Shown piece by piece: positions 1 through 9,235 of a DNA stretch of 64,000 nucleotides (position 1 is its first letter; each line of letters opens with the position of its first letter). The position numbers and the translations under genes were made by a program. The stretch comes from an uncultured Saprospiraceae bacterium (GTDB lineage: Bacteria; Bacteroidota; Bacteroidia; Chitinophagales; Saprospiraceae): positions 1 through 64,000 of the forward strand of contig CALLWB010000101.1 of the NCBI GenBank assembly GCA_938016265.1. Reading direction: 5' to 3'. The notes below the pieces were generated by a model. The model was not told the origin of the DNA and ran no database searches. It worked only from the letters and a program-made list of their open reading frames with translations.

Positions 1-2457
1 ACCCTTGAACAATCAGTAGTCGATCAAGGACTCAGAGGTACTGGTGGCACTGGTGGTGCTGGTGGCGCGGGCGGCAGCGGCGGTATAGGAGCGGCAGGAG
101 CCACAAACTCAGAAACAGGAAATGGCGGTCGTGGTGGTAATGGTGGTCGTGGTGGAAATGGCGGTCGTGGACAAGATGGCGCATTCGGATTATCTGTAGA
201 AGTACAAAATGCTGGAACTGGTGCTGTTACCATAAATAGTGCAGCTCCTCCTACTGATGATATCTGTGCAGTAACTTATGGAGGTTGCACCAACTCTGAA
301 ATTGATCTTAGTCTTACCGCTGGCTCATGGAGTGGTCTTGATTTGCTTCAGGATATAATACCTGGATCAAGTTCGTATTCAAATACAGACTTAAATGTTA
401 TTGCTTATTATACGAGTACTGGACACAAAGATGTAAACATCTCTTCCGGTATGTATAACCGATTTTTATACATTGGACAGGATCGAGTACTTCCTGAAAT
501 CTCTGTTTCAAATGGCCCACTTTGTCCTTCGGATATGATTGATTTACAACTCACAAATGCAAACACCGTAAAAGGAGATGAAGAGTATGAATGGCTAATT
601 TATGAAAATGATCCAAATGCAAGCCTATACAACTCTACGTTGGCTTCTCCTGGAACAATTGTTCAACCACCAGCAGTTACTGCAGGTAATACTTATTATG
701 TAAGATTTAGAGTAAAAGACGCTTGTTGTGGATGGTCGATACCTGTATACGAGACGTTCTCCGTACAAGCCCAATCGATAGCTCCTACAATGGCTACGGC
801 CAATCAGGCATGTCCTGATAGTACGTTCGCATTGACCGCGTCTGGTGGATCACTAGCTCCTGGAGGATCGGAAGAATGGTTTATCGGTTCTTGTGGAGGA
901 ACGCCAGTTGCAGACCCTAACAATGTACCTGTTCCACTAGCACCTACAGACTATTTCGTCAGATATACAGACAACTGTGCAATAACTACTTGTGTTTCTG
1001 TTACAGTTACTCCAGCAATCGCTCCTACTCCTGCATCATTTGCAGCAGCGAATCCATTCAATCCTTGTCCTGGAGATCCAATGACATTAGTTGCCTTTGG
1101 AGGAAATCCTGGCACAAATGGACAAGAAGTTTGGTACGAAGGAGGCTGTGGTGTTGGTACACCTATAGATCCAATGATGATTATTACGCCTACCGTTCCA
1201 ACATCGTACTATGTGCGATTTGAAGCAGATTGTGGGACTACAACATGTTTGGAAGTTTTAGTATCTCCGCCAGCTGCATCAACAGCACCAACTTCTTTGG
1301 TTAGCTCGATTGCAGCTCCTTGTATAGGAGATGTAATTTCATTGACAGCAATGGGAGGAATGCCTGGTTCTACTGCAGCTCAATTGAGATATTATGAAGG
1401 CTCTTGTGGAGGAACTCAAATTTTTAATCCAAGTGCAGTGGTTGTAAATGCTACGACGGATTATTTTGTTCGATATGAAGACAACTGTGGTATGACTACC
1501 TGTGCTACCCTTACTATAACACCGGAGACCCCTTCAGTACTACCTTCTATGCTTACTGTTAGTAATAGCACGCCATGTACAGGAGAAATGATAACTATTG
1601 AAGCAGTAGGTGCTACATTGGGGACTGGAGCGACTTTAGCTTGGTATGATGGACCTGGAGGTACTGGAACGTTGTTAGGTTCTATGAATCCACTGAGTCT
1701 TTCTCCAATGGTAGACATGACAGTTTATGCCTACGTAAGTGGAGGTTGTAATACGGCGGAATCATCGACATTGATTGAGATAAGATGTGGTGGAGTTTCA
1801 GTAAGTGCAATGTTGGAAGGCCCATATGATGCAGGTACAGGACTTATGCGTGATGGTTTAAGAACAGGAGGATTGATTCCTGCAATGGAGCCTTATACTG
1901 CCCTTGGATATACTCATCTTGGCGGTGGTGGTGAAACGGTTGATCCACTTATCTTTAATGTTGCTGGAAATGATGCCATTATTGACTGGGTGTTTGTAGA
2001 ACTTAGAGCAGATGCAGACAATGCAACTGCCATCGCTACCCGATCAGCATTGATACAAGCAGATGGCGATGTAGTCGACGTAGATGGCGTTTCAGAAGTA
2101 TCATTTGATAACCTTGCTCCTGGAAACTATTGGGTTGTACTACGACATAGAAATCACCTTGATGTAATGTCTCCCACCTCAATTCTTGTTGACGGATCAA
2201 ACCCTGGAATACATGACTTTATTCTAGGAGGTGCATTTGGTACTGACCCTCTGAAAAGTCTAGGCACTGATTTTGGTCTATATGAAGCAGACTTCCAAAA
2301 CACAGGCACCATCGACGCTGCAGACAGAAGTGATGCATGGAACAACAGAAACCTAGTTGGCTACACCATTTATGATTCTAGCCTGGATGGTACTTGCAAC
2401 GCTGCAGAGCGAAGTCAATCCTGGAATAATAGAAACATCACCTCACAAATTCCTTAA
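1..2457 (+). CDS. Secreted glycine-rich, Ig-like repeat protein with dockerin-like C-terminal module (5' end missing)
   Basis: The reading frame is open from base 1, so the true start lies upstream; 818 codons are visible. The first ~60 residues are rich in Gly, with an NGGRGG hexad repeated. Then come about five Ig-like repeats of ~80 aa, each with a Cys-Pro/Thr-Gly-Asp start, a WYxGxCGG-type strand and a TDYFVRYxDNCG-type end, so paired cysteines are likely. The last ~220 residues form a module ending in two EF-hand/dockerin-like segments (DAADRS...WNNRN and AAERS...WNNRN). There is no classical T9SS type A domain; this module may be the surface-targeting signal instead (inference). It closely resembles the C-terminus of the large protein at 34364-40237. 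A terminator follows the stop. The role is unknown; a cell-surface or extracellular structural protein is most likely. Confidence 0.85.
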   Translation, partial: TLEQSVVDQGLRGTGGTGGAGGAGGSGGIGAAGATNSETGNGGRGGNGGRGGNGGRGQDGAFGLSVEVQNAGTGAVTINSAAPPTDDICAVTYGGCTNSEIDLSLTAGSWSGLDLLQDIIPGSSSYSNTDLNVIAYYTSTGHKDVNISSGMYNRFLYIGQDRVLPEISVSNGPLCPSDMIDLQLTNANTVKGDEEYEWLIYENDPNASLYNSTLASPGTIVQPPAVTAGNTYYVRFRVKDACCGWSIPVYETFSVQAQSIAPTMATANQACPDSTFALTASGGSLAPGGSEEWFIGSCGGTPVADPNNVPVPLAPTDYFVRYTDNCAITTCVSVTVTPAIAPTPASFAAANPFNPCPGDPMTLVAFGGNPGTNGQEVWYEGGCGVGTPIDPMMIITPTVPTSYYVRFEADCGTTTCLEVLVSPPAASTAPTSLVSSIAAPCIGDVISLTAMGGMPGSTAAQLRYYEGSCGGTQIFNPSAVVVNATTDYFVRYEDNCGMTTCATLTITPETPSVLPSMLTVSNSTPCTGEMITIEAVGATLGTGATLAWYDGPGGTGTLLGSMNPLSLSPMVDMTVYAYVSGGCNTAESSTLIEIRCGGVSVSAMLEGPYDAGTGLMRDGLRTGGLIPAMEPYTALGYTHLGGGGETVDPLIFNVAGNDAIIDWVFVELRADADNATAIATRSALIQADGDVVDVDGVSEVSFDNLAPGNYWVVLRHRNHLDVMSPTSILVDGSNPGIHDFILGGAFGTDPLKSLGTDFGLYEADFQNTGTIDAADRSDAWNNRNLVGYTIYDSSLDGTCNAAERSQSWNNRNITSQIP
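121..171 (+). repeat. 18-bp tandem repeat encoding NGGRGG
   Basis: Units at 121-138, 139-156 and 157-171 (the last is partial) differ only at a few positions and encode Asn-Gly-Gly-Arg-Gly-Gly. They lie inside a longer Gly-Gly-x stretch that starts near base 37. Confidence 0.8.
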
Positions 2458-2485
2458 TAAAAAGTCAATTTTTTAAATATATTTC

Positions 2486-2516
2486 AAAGGCCGCTTCGTA
2501 AGGAGTGGCCTTTTTT
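2486..2516 (+). terminator. Rho-independent terminator after the Ig-like protein
   Basis: Arms AAAGGCC (2486-2492) and GGCCTTT (2507-2513) are extended by a few inner pairs, followed by a run of six T. It lies about 30 bp after the stop codon at 2457. Confidence 0.8.
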
Positions 2517-2872
2517 GTAGAGGTTTCCATAACGATTTCGAAGCGTTTTGAATGTGGTCCGACTTTCAGCAGTTCAAAAAGTGATGGAACAGTGACGTCA
2601 GGTATTTAGTTCTTGACAAGTTGTTTTGCCAAGGCAAAAACCTTTAGTGCATTTGTCCCTAGTATATTTGATTATGGTTTTAAGTTAATGCTTAATTGGC
2701 ATTGGATTCAATACAAAATGATGTAATGCCGAATCATTAATAGCGCTCTGGGAGATGGTTTGTTGCACAATCGTAAACAATCTAAGAGTGTCCCTCTACC
2801 CTATTCTGATAGATTTGTGAAGCAAAAAAACGAGTCTCTATTTTCTACCAACTACCTGCTCCCCCAATACTC
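2517..2872. other. Intergenic stretch, no gene seen
   Basis: This separates two convergent genes. No convincing ORF was found. The only structure noted is a short palindrome TTTTGCC-AA-GGCAAAA at 2624-2639 of unknown meaning. Confidence 0.6.
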
Positions 2873-3784
2873 TTACTCATCATAGATAAGAATTTCCGCC
2901 AGGATACCGTAGTGGTCTGCCAGATCAATATCTTTACCGTCTCTATCCTTTCGTTTAGGGCGGAAGATGGTTTGTTTTCGGATCTTGGATTTTGTTGTCT
3001 GAGGGTCGATAAGGACATAATCCAATTGTGAGCAAGATTGATAATCTTTGTTCCAATAGTTGAGGGTGTCGTAGGTAAAGCTTCTGTTTTCGTTTATTGG
3101 CGGAGCGTCCTTTATTTGCAAAGTTTCCAACATTTGGCGAAAGGCTGGCTTATTTTTCCGTTGAGTATTCAGATCACCTACTAGAATGATCGGTACATTT
3201 TTCTTGCGAAATGGTTTTAAGATTTGGGAGAATATCTGTTTTATTTGGAAGAAGCGCGCTTTTTGATCTTGTTTTCTTCCTCCTGCCTGCAAGTGGGTGC
3301 CTGCAATTTGAAAAGTTTTTCCATCTTTAATTCCCTCGATTAACACACAACCTTTATTGGCAAAATAGTCAATTCCTTTTTTGTCATTAAAATAAATATG
3401 ATTTTTATACTTTATAGGAATTTTGCTCAATACTAAGACTCCAGTACTTTGTTTGAAGGTTATTTTTTTATTGTGTGGGCCAATCTGATAAGGGAAAACA
3501 GACCGTAGCCCTTTCTTGACTTTTGGAGTCGCTTTCTTATCAAATAGTTCTTGAAGAACAACAATATCGACATCCGTTTTTTTCAACTCTTCGATAATCC
3601 ATTCTGCCCGTTCGAGTTGCCGTTTTTGTACGATCATTCGAGGCAACATCTGGACATTCCAAGTTAAAACATTCAGTTTTATGCCATCTCCAAGTTCAAC
3701 TTCTGTAGTATTGGCAAGGCAAGATTTGCTGAAGGACAACAGCATCCATAGAAATATGCCAGAACATATTAAAAACTTTCTCAT
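2873..3784 (-). CDS. Secreted endonuclease/exonuclease/phosphatase (EEP) family hydrolase, sphingomyelinase-like
   Basis: The protein has 303 aa with an N-terminal signal peptide ending around residue 24. The EEP catalytic landmarks appear in order: TWNVQ (metal-site Asn), a Glu in VVLQELFD, GTHLQAGG (His), GDLNTQ (Asp/Asn pair), QLDYVL and a terminal ADHYG (His general base). The spacing and GTHLQAG motif resemble bacterial sphingomyelinase C and related phosphodiesterases more than DNA exonuclease III, so the substrate is probably a phosphodiester, either lipid or nucleic acid. It starts 33 bp after the NhaC-like gene on the same strand and is probably its operon partner. The export signal places it in the periplasm or outside the cell. 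The exact substrate cannot be read from the sequence. Confidence 0.85.
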   Translation of the reverse strand: MRKFLICSGIFLWMLLSFSKSCLANTTEVELGDGIKLNVLTWNVQMLPRMIVQKRQLERAEWIIEELKKTDVDIVVLQELFDKKATPKVKKGLRSVFPYQIGPHNKKITFKQSTGVLVLSKIPIKYKNHIYFNDKKGIDYFANKGCVLIEGIKDGKTFQIAGTHLQAGGRKQDQKARFFQIKQIFSQILKPFRKKNVPIILVGDLNTQRKNKPAFRQMLETLQIKDAPPINENRSFTYDTLNYWNKDYQSCSQLDYVLIDPQTTKSKIRKQTIFRPKRKDRDGKDIDLADHYGILAEILIYDE

Positions 3785-3817
3785 TCTCAGTAGGTTAGTT
3801 TGATGGGCATTCTAAAC

Positions 3818-5878
3818 TTATCCATCAATTTTTCTGCCAAAAACTTTGATTACTCCATATAAAACAGCAATACCTACCCCTATATTCAAAAGATATGGAG
3901 TTCCCAGCAACGTTGCAAAGTAACCAATGATCATACTGACCACTCCAACCAACAATGCGTAAGGCAGCTGCGTTCGAACATGTTCGATATGATTACAATC
4001 AGTAGCCAACGAACTTAATATAGTCGTATCAGATATCGGTGAGCAATGATCTCCTACTACTGAAGCAGCAAGCACTGTGGCAATGACATTGTACATAATT
4101 TCCCATTGTGTATCCAGTGGAATTCCACTTTCCGAACAAACTTGCCAGGTAATCGGAATAGCGATCGGATACAGAATAGCCATCGTTCCCCAACTAGATC
4201 CCGTAGAAAAGGAGATCAGTGCCGCCAGTACAAAAATAACCACCGGTAGCATATATGGATTCAATTTGCCAAGAAACCCACAGGCAAGAAAATCAGCAGT
4301 GTGCAGCTCCCCAGTTATTTCTGCAAGCGACCAGGCAAGCACCAGAATAACTACAGCAGGTAACATAGATTTAAAACCTGTCATCATCGTATTCATGGTA
4401 TCTACGAGTCCCATAATTCGACCACCAATCGTCAGTAAAATTGCAAGTCCCAATCCGCTAAATGAGGCCCAAAGTAAAGCAGTATACGAATCAGCATTCC
4501 CAACAAGAGTGCCCAGTTTATTTTGCTCAGTCCCTCCTTGAGGGTAAAGTTTATCCAGGTTTTCCCAGACTGCCGTCCATGAATAAACCAAGGTGTCCAG
4601 TCCTTCTTTCTCTAGTAGCAATTCATGACATCCTTCCATCCCCGTCTCCATTAACCCATAAATAGTTACGAAAATAACTCCTAAGACAGGAATGATCGCA
4701 TTGTACCATCGGAGGGGTGCATTCTCAATCGGACTAAGGTCTTCCACATCCCCTTCTCTGGTGACTTTTCCTTTTTGCGGAGCCACAATTCCTTTTTTAC
4801 GTGCTCGGATTTCTGCTTTATACATCGGGCCAAAGTCCTGATCCATTAAAATGATCATTACAATAAAAATCAAGGTTAATACCGGATAAAAGGAATACTC
4901 CAGCGAGTTTAGAAAAGCGGAATAAGCAGTCGGTGTTTCTACCCCCTTTAGCCCGGCAAAGCCAGCCTCTATCTGACCAATTTCGAATCCGATCCAAGTA
5001 GTAATAAACGCCAAAGATGAAACTGGAGCAGCGGTACTATCAACAATGTAGGCTAGTTTTTCTCTTGATACTTTGAATCGGTCGGTGGTTGCCCGCATCG
5101 TATTTCCTACGATCAACGTATTTGCATAGTCATCGAAAAAAATAAGCAAGCCCAACAGCCAGGTGATCAACTGCGATCTTTTTGCGGAGGTTGCTAGTTT
5201 TGAAAGCTTTTGAACGACACCAGCCATACCTCCATTTCTGGAGATTATTGCCACCATACCTCCAATCATCAGTGAAAAGACGATAATTTGAACATGAGAA
5301 GAATCGGTCAATGCATTGGTCACATATTTTGTAATGGTGGACCATAAGACCATAAAGAACTCCTTTACTCCTAATCCCATCCCAGAAGCTACAAATGCGC
5401 CAACTAGCACCCCGGTAAATAAGGAAACAATGACCTCTCGGAATATCAAGGCAAGTAATATGGCGATAAGTGGCGGGAGCAATGACAACCAAAGTGGCAT
5501 TTTTTTAGAATAAAAAACGCCGTCATCTCTTTTTCCAACATAAATTAGTTCGAGATTGCAATCGGTGTTCAGAAAATTGATCCCTTCTTCAACCTTCAGT
5601 TGGGCTTTATTGTCTGTGAATTGTAAAATTATAGGTTCCTTACCATAGATAATTGATGTTTTAAAACTTCCTGGCTGGCTGGTGGTAAACTCCAGTATAG
5701 GTTGTTTTTGGATTTCGACAATTTTCAAAGAATAATCAAGGAGTGGGACGATCTGGATTGCTGCTCCTTCTACTTGGTTATTCACCTGACAATCAGCCTT
5801 CTTTATACTAAAAAGTAGAAGAAGAAATGTGCAAAATAAAAGGAAATGACATTTTGTTCTCATAGACATAATTAGCAT
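3818..5878 (-). CDS. NhaC-family Na+/H+ antiporter with an N-terminal extracytoplasmic domain
   Basis: The protein has 686 aa. Residues ~130-686 form a polytopic membrane protein of the Na+/H+ antiporter NhaC family, with the signature region FDDYANTLIVGNTMR and conserved STAAPVSSLAF and TGSSWGTMAI segments. It probably exchanges sodium for protons across the inner membrane. Unusually, the transporter is preceded by a signal-peptide-like hydrophobic segment (residues ~10-30) and ~100 soluble residues predicted to face the periplasm. Two further Met codons (residues 4 and 6) could be the true start. The downstream EEP hydrolase follows after 33 bp. Substrate specificity (Na+, or organic-ion exchange as in some NhaC relatives) is not certain. 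Confidence 0.85.
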   Translation of the reverse strand: MLIMSMRTKCHFLLFCTFLLLLFSIKKADCQVNNQVEGAAIQIVPLLDYSLKIVEIQKQPILEFTTSQPGSFKTSIIYGKEPIILQFTDNKAQLKVEEGINFLNTDCNLELIYVGKRDDGVFYSKKMPLWLSLLPPLIAILLALIFREVIVSLFTGVLVGAFVASGMGLGVKEFFMVLWSTITKYVTNALTDSSHVQIIVFSLMIGGMVAIISRNGGMAGVVQKLSKLATSAKRSQLITWLLGLLIFFDDYANTLIVGNTMRATTDRFKVSREKLAYIVDSTAAPVSSLAFITTWIGFEIGQIEAGFAGLKGVETPTAYSAFLNSLEYSFYPVLTLIFIVMIILMDQDFGPMYKAEIRARKKGIVAPQKGKVTREGDVEDLSPIENAPLRWYNAIIPVLGVIFVTIYGLMETGMEGCHELLLEKEGLDTLVYSWTAVWENLDKLYPQGGTEQNKLGTLVGNADSYTALLWASFSGLGLAILLTIGGRIMGLVDTMNTMMTGFKSMLPAVVILVLAWSLAEITGELHTADFLACGFLGKLNPYMLPVVIFVLAALISFSTGSSWGTMAILYPIAIPITWQVCSESGIPLDTQWEIMYNVIATVLAASVVGDHCSPISDTTILSSLATDCNHIEHVRTQLPYALLVGVVSMIIGYFATLLGTPYLLNIGVGIAVLYGVIKVFGRKIDG

Positions 5879-6066
5879 CCAATTTACCTATTGATATTTA
5901 TAATTTTCAATAAATAAAACATTAATTTGGTTATTTAATTTTGAGCTGGAATAGTACGAAGTAACATTTTAGATTAAGATTGCGTTATCTTTATAGAACG
6001 GGAGAGGTTCTATTATTAAAACAACTACTTCAACAAAGTTAGTTAATAATTAAATGCACAACACCA

Positions 6067-8301
6067 ATGTTTATGAACAATCGTTTACTTTTCAACACGT
6101 TACTAGCTATTTTTTTCTGTTTTTCGAGTTATGCGCAACCTATTCTTGATCAGCAATCAGAAATTATTGTAGAAGATAATGGATTTCCTATGTGGAACCC
6201 GATGGCAGGTGGACTTAATAATCCGCAATATTCAGCAGCGGATTTAAATAATGACAACATAGATGATTTAGTAATTTTTGATCGCGAGGGTGATATGATT
6301 CTTACCTTTATTAATGGAGGAACTCCTGGGTTGGTCGATTATACTTTTTCTCCAGAATATGCTAAAAACTTTCCAGAAGTTGAAGATTGGGCAATGTTGA
6401 GGGATTTCAATTGTGATGGGGTAATGGATCTATTTATGTACTCCAATGTACCTGGAGTAGGTGGTATCACCGTTTTTAAGGGGTATTTTGATTCAAATAA
6501 CAGCCTTGCATTCACATTGGAAGAAGATTATCTTAAATATCCTTCCTTCAGTGGTTTCCCTATCAATTTATTTGTATCCAGAGAAGATTATCCTGCTGTT
6601 GATGATATTGATGGCGATAATGATTTGGACATTTTAACGTTTAGCCTGCAAGGCGGGTATGTTGAGTATTATCTTAACAAATCTGCAGAAATGGGATATG
6701 GATGCGATAGTTTGATTTTTGAACTTGCAGATGATTGTTGGGGACGTTTTTATGAAAGCGGCATTACAAACTCATTAGCACTTAGCCCAAGGCAGGATAG
6801 TTGTCCAGGAAGAACCAACTTCTGGGGCCAAAAAGGAGGCGTTCACATTGGATCGACATTGCTAACACTGGATCTAGACAATGATAATGATAAGGAATTG
6901 ATTCTTGGTGATGTCTCTTTTTCTGATTTGCTGATGGCAGTAAATGGGGGATCCGCAGACACTGCATACATGATCAATCAGGATTCTAGTTTCCCTAGTT
7001 ACGACGAATCTGCGTTAATTAATATTTTCCCGGCTTCGTTTTATATGGATGTCAATAATGATGGAAAAAAGGACTTACTTGCTTCCCCAAATGCTAAAAA
7101 TGTGTCTGAGAATGTATTTGTCACCTGGTATTATAAAAATGTAACTAACAACCAATTTCCAACATTTGAATTGCAACAAAAAGATTTGATTGGAAGAGGA
7201 ATGATTGATTTAGGGACGTCCTCCAATCCTGTTTTCTTCGATCATAACGGAGATGGATTGATGGATTTTATTGTGGGCAGTTATGGTCGTTACATAGCTG
7301 GTGGCACATATTTGTCTTCCCTTTTTCTATATGAAAACATAGGTACTCCAAGCATTCCAAGATACAACTTGGTCGATGAAGACTATGCACAACTTTCTAC
7401 TATACAAGAAAATGCGTTCAATCTGGATTTTGGCGACTTAGATGGCGATGGAGATGAAGATATGATTGTAGGAAAGGAAGATGGTAAATTTTTATACCTG
7501 GAAAATACAGATACCGGAAATGGATTGGCCGTATTCGCTACGATTGTTCCTAGTTATCAAGGTTTGAAAACTGGCCAAATAAGTACCCCTGAAATAGTTG
7601 ATCTGAACAAGGATGGACTATTGGATTTGGTAGTCGGTCAGAGAAACGGATTGATCACCTTCATTCAAAATGTAGGAACGGCAACTGCTCCAAATTTTGT
7701 TGAAGTAAACGATTCTTTAGGCTTGATGGACCCAAGAGTTAGCGGATTTCCTGTTGGCTATGGTGCCCCACGAGTCCGAGAGGAAGGCGGAGACTATTTT
7801 GTTTATTTGGGTAGCGAAGCAGGAGCCATCAAAAAATTTAAAGTAAATCAGGATAGTTTATATGCAGGCGCTTTCGATTTGGTAGACGGTGACTATGGGC
7901 AATTAAAACAAGGAGAGCGAATACGAATTGATATCCACGATATCAATAATGATGGAACCCAGGATTTTATTGTTGGAAACCGAAGAGGTGGAGTAGCAAT
8001 GTATTCCGAAGATGACATCCTTGGCACCGTAGACATAGAGGACGTGCTAATAGCTGGAGAAGCCCGGTTCGATATCCAGCCCAACCCAGTAGAAGAAACG
8101 CTTACCGTCCAATTGCACAATGACCTCAAAAAATCAGCAAAAATATCAATTATAAACGCCTTGGGCCAACAAATATATCACGTACAAGCAAATCAATCTA
8201 TCAACAACATTGATGTTGCCCCCCTTGCCGCTGGAGTGTACTTCGTGCAAGTCATTGAAGCCGGACAATCCCTTGGCACCTTGAAGTTTGTAAAAAAATA
8301 A
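6067..8301 (+). CDS. FG-GAP/VCBS-repeat secreted protein with T9SS sorting domain
   Basis: The protein has 744 aa with a signal peptide ending at SYAQ (about residue 24). The body carries repeated FG-GAP/VCBS-type blades with calcium-loop sequences such as DLNNDNIDDL, DIDGDNDLDI, DLDNDNDKEL, DVNNDGKKDL, DLDGDGDEDM and DINNDGTQDF. This predicts a beta-propeller like integrin alpha heads. The final ~80 residues form a T9SS type A domain: a QPNPVEE turn, a GQQIY strand, LAAGVYFVQV and a basic FVKK end. The protein should cross the outer membrane by T9SS and be attached to or released from the surface. Met3 is an alternative start. No ligand can be assigned. Confidence 0.9.
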   Translation: MFMNNRLLFNTLLAIFFCFSSYAQPILDQQSEIIVEDNGFPMWNPMAGGLNNPQYSAADLNNDNIDDLVIFDREGDMILTFINGGTPGLVDYTFSPEYAKNFPEVEDWAMLRDFNCDGVMDLFMYSNVPGVGGITVFKGYFDSNNSLAFTLEEDYLKYPSFSGFPINLFVSREDYPAVDDIDGDNDLDILTFSLQGGYVEYYLNKSAEMGYGCDSLIFELADDCWGRFYESGITNSLALSPRQDSCPGRTNFWGQKGGVHIGSTLLTLDLDNDNDKELILGDVSFSDLLMAVNGGSADTAYMINQDSSFPSYDESALINIFPASFYMDVNNDGKKDLLASPNAKNVSENVFVTWYYKNVTNNQFPTFELQQKDLIGRGMIDLGTSSNPVFFDHNGDGLMDFIVGSYGRYIAGGTYLSSLFLYENIGTPSIPRYNLVDEDYAQLSTIQENAFNLDFGDLDGDGDEDMIVGKEDGKFLYLENTDTGNGLAVFATIVPSYQGLKTGQISTPEIVDLNKDGLLDLVVGQRNGLITFIQNVGTATAPNFVEVNDSLGLMDPRVSGFPVGYGAPRVREEGGDYFVYLGSEAGAIKKFKVNQDSLYAGAFDLVDGDYGQLKQGERIRIDIHDINNDGTQDFIVGNRRGGVAMYSEDDILGTVDIEDVLIAGEARFDIQPNPVEETLTVQLHNDLKKSAKISIINALGQQIYHVQANQSINNIDVAPLAAGVYFVQVIEAGQSLGTLKFVKK

Positions 8302-8306
8302 TTGAT

Positions 8307-8404
8307 TGGTTGGGTTGGTTAATTGTTAATGGTATTTGTTGGTTATCGTGGACTTGTTTTGAATAGGTACCATTAACCAATCCCTTTTAACAATTATCCA
8401 ATCC
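8307..8404. repeat. Imperfect inverted repeat between convergent genes
   Basis: The left arm contains GGTTGGTTAAT and TTAATGGTA. The right arm contains TACCATTAACCAATCC and TTAACAATTATCCAATCC. They can pair as a long imperfect hairpin spanning almost the whole gap between two convergent genes. It has no clear T-run, so a role as a bidirectional terminator is only possible. Confidence 0.45.
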
Positions 8405-9226
8405 CTACTCCTTAAAATCTAGTTCGCTCCAAACGGGCAAATGATCAGAAATGGCTCTTGCTTCTTCAAGTGAGCCCAATTGCTGATACAAATCGATCGT
8501 TCCGGAAGCAATTTTTTTCATAAAAAAAGTAGGGAATAGTATATTGTCTATTGGATTGGCTAAATAGTCTCCATTGTCAATGGATCGTTTCAAGGTCGTT
8601 TTCTCTTTGGTTAAGACTTGCTTGTAGCCCATTTTCTTTAAAGGGAAAAATACGGTGTGGTGATGGACTAAATTCCAATCTCCACAAAAAACAATGGGCA
8701 ATTCATACCACAATGGTATTTTCTTGAAATATTTGACTTCACTTTCTGGAGCTTGATTGTGTCGAAGTGCGTGAAAATTTAACACCAAAAATTGCTTGCC
8801 TTCTGCCTCAAATTTGGCCATAAACGGCTCTCTGCAACAGATAGTTTTGAGCCGTTTATCCAACCACGGATCTCCTAGCAATTTCACCCGGGAGGTCTTC
8901 CAGAAAAAGGCGTAGCGCTCTTTGGCACCGCAGTCTCCTTCTTTGGTGGTGGGGTCGCTCAATCTCATATCCCATTTTGCTCCCGTTCTGTTTAGCTCGT
9001 CTAAAAGTTTTGCAGCAGCTTGTGGCCCTCTTGTTTCAAAAGTAGTATTGATCTCTTGCACCGCCAAAATGTCAATATCACGAACAATTTTAGCCATTGT
9101 AGCAATCTCCGAATCGCTTTTTGTTTGTCCCAAATGGCATAAATTCCAAGTAGCTATTTTGACAGAAGCATTTGCCCCTGTACTAAGTAGTAAACAGGCT
9201 ACAATAAAAATGATATTTTTTTTCAT
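8405..9226 (-). CDS. Exported EEP-superfamily nuclease/phosphatase
   Basis: The protein has 273 aa with a signal peptide (about residues 1-20, ending at GANA). EEP landmarks are visible: ATWNLCHLG, AVQEIN (metal-binding Glu), LNFHALRHN, FCGDWNLVHH and a C-terminal AISDHLPVW (His). The SDHLPVW ending is the usual DNase I-like/EEP signature. The substrate is probably DNA or another phosphodiester outside the cytoplasm. It begins 9 bp after the stop of the yggS-like gene on the same strand, so the two are probably cotranscribed, although no functional link is evident. It is only distantly similar to the EEP protein at 2873-3784. Confidence 0.85.
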   Translation of the reverse strand: MKKNIIFIVACLLLSTGANASVKIATWNLCHLGQTKSDSEIATMAKIVRDIDILAVQEINTTFETRGPQAAAKLLDELNRTGAKWDMRLSDPTTKEGDCGAKERYAFFWKTSRVKLLGDPWLDKRLKTICCREPFMAKFEAEGKQFLVLNFHALRHNQAPESEVKYFKKIPLWYELPIVFCGDWNLVHHHTVFFPLKKMGYKQVLTKEKTTLKRSIDNGDYLANPIDNILFPTFFMKKIASGTIDLYQQLGSLEEARAISDHLPVWSELDFKE

Positions 9227-9235
9227 TCTCCTAAT

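Noticed and set aside
24-233. Proline-rich minus-strand ORF
   Set aside because: It is the antisense of the Gly-Gly repeat; GGN repeats on one strand give Pro-rich frames on the other.
4077-4541. 154-codon plus-strand ORF in the antiporter
   Set aside because: It is antisense to clear membrane segments of the NhaC-like protein and has no family features.
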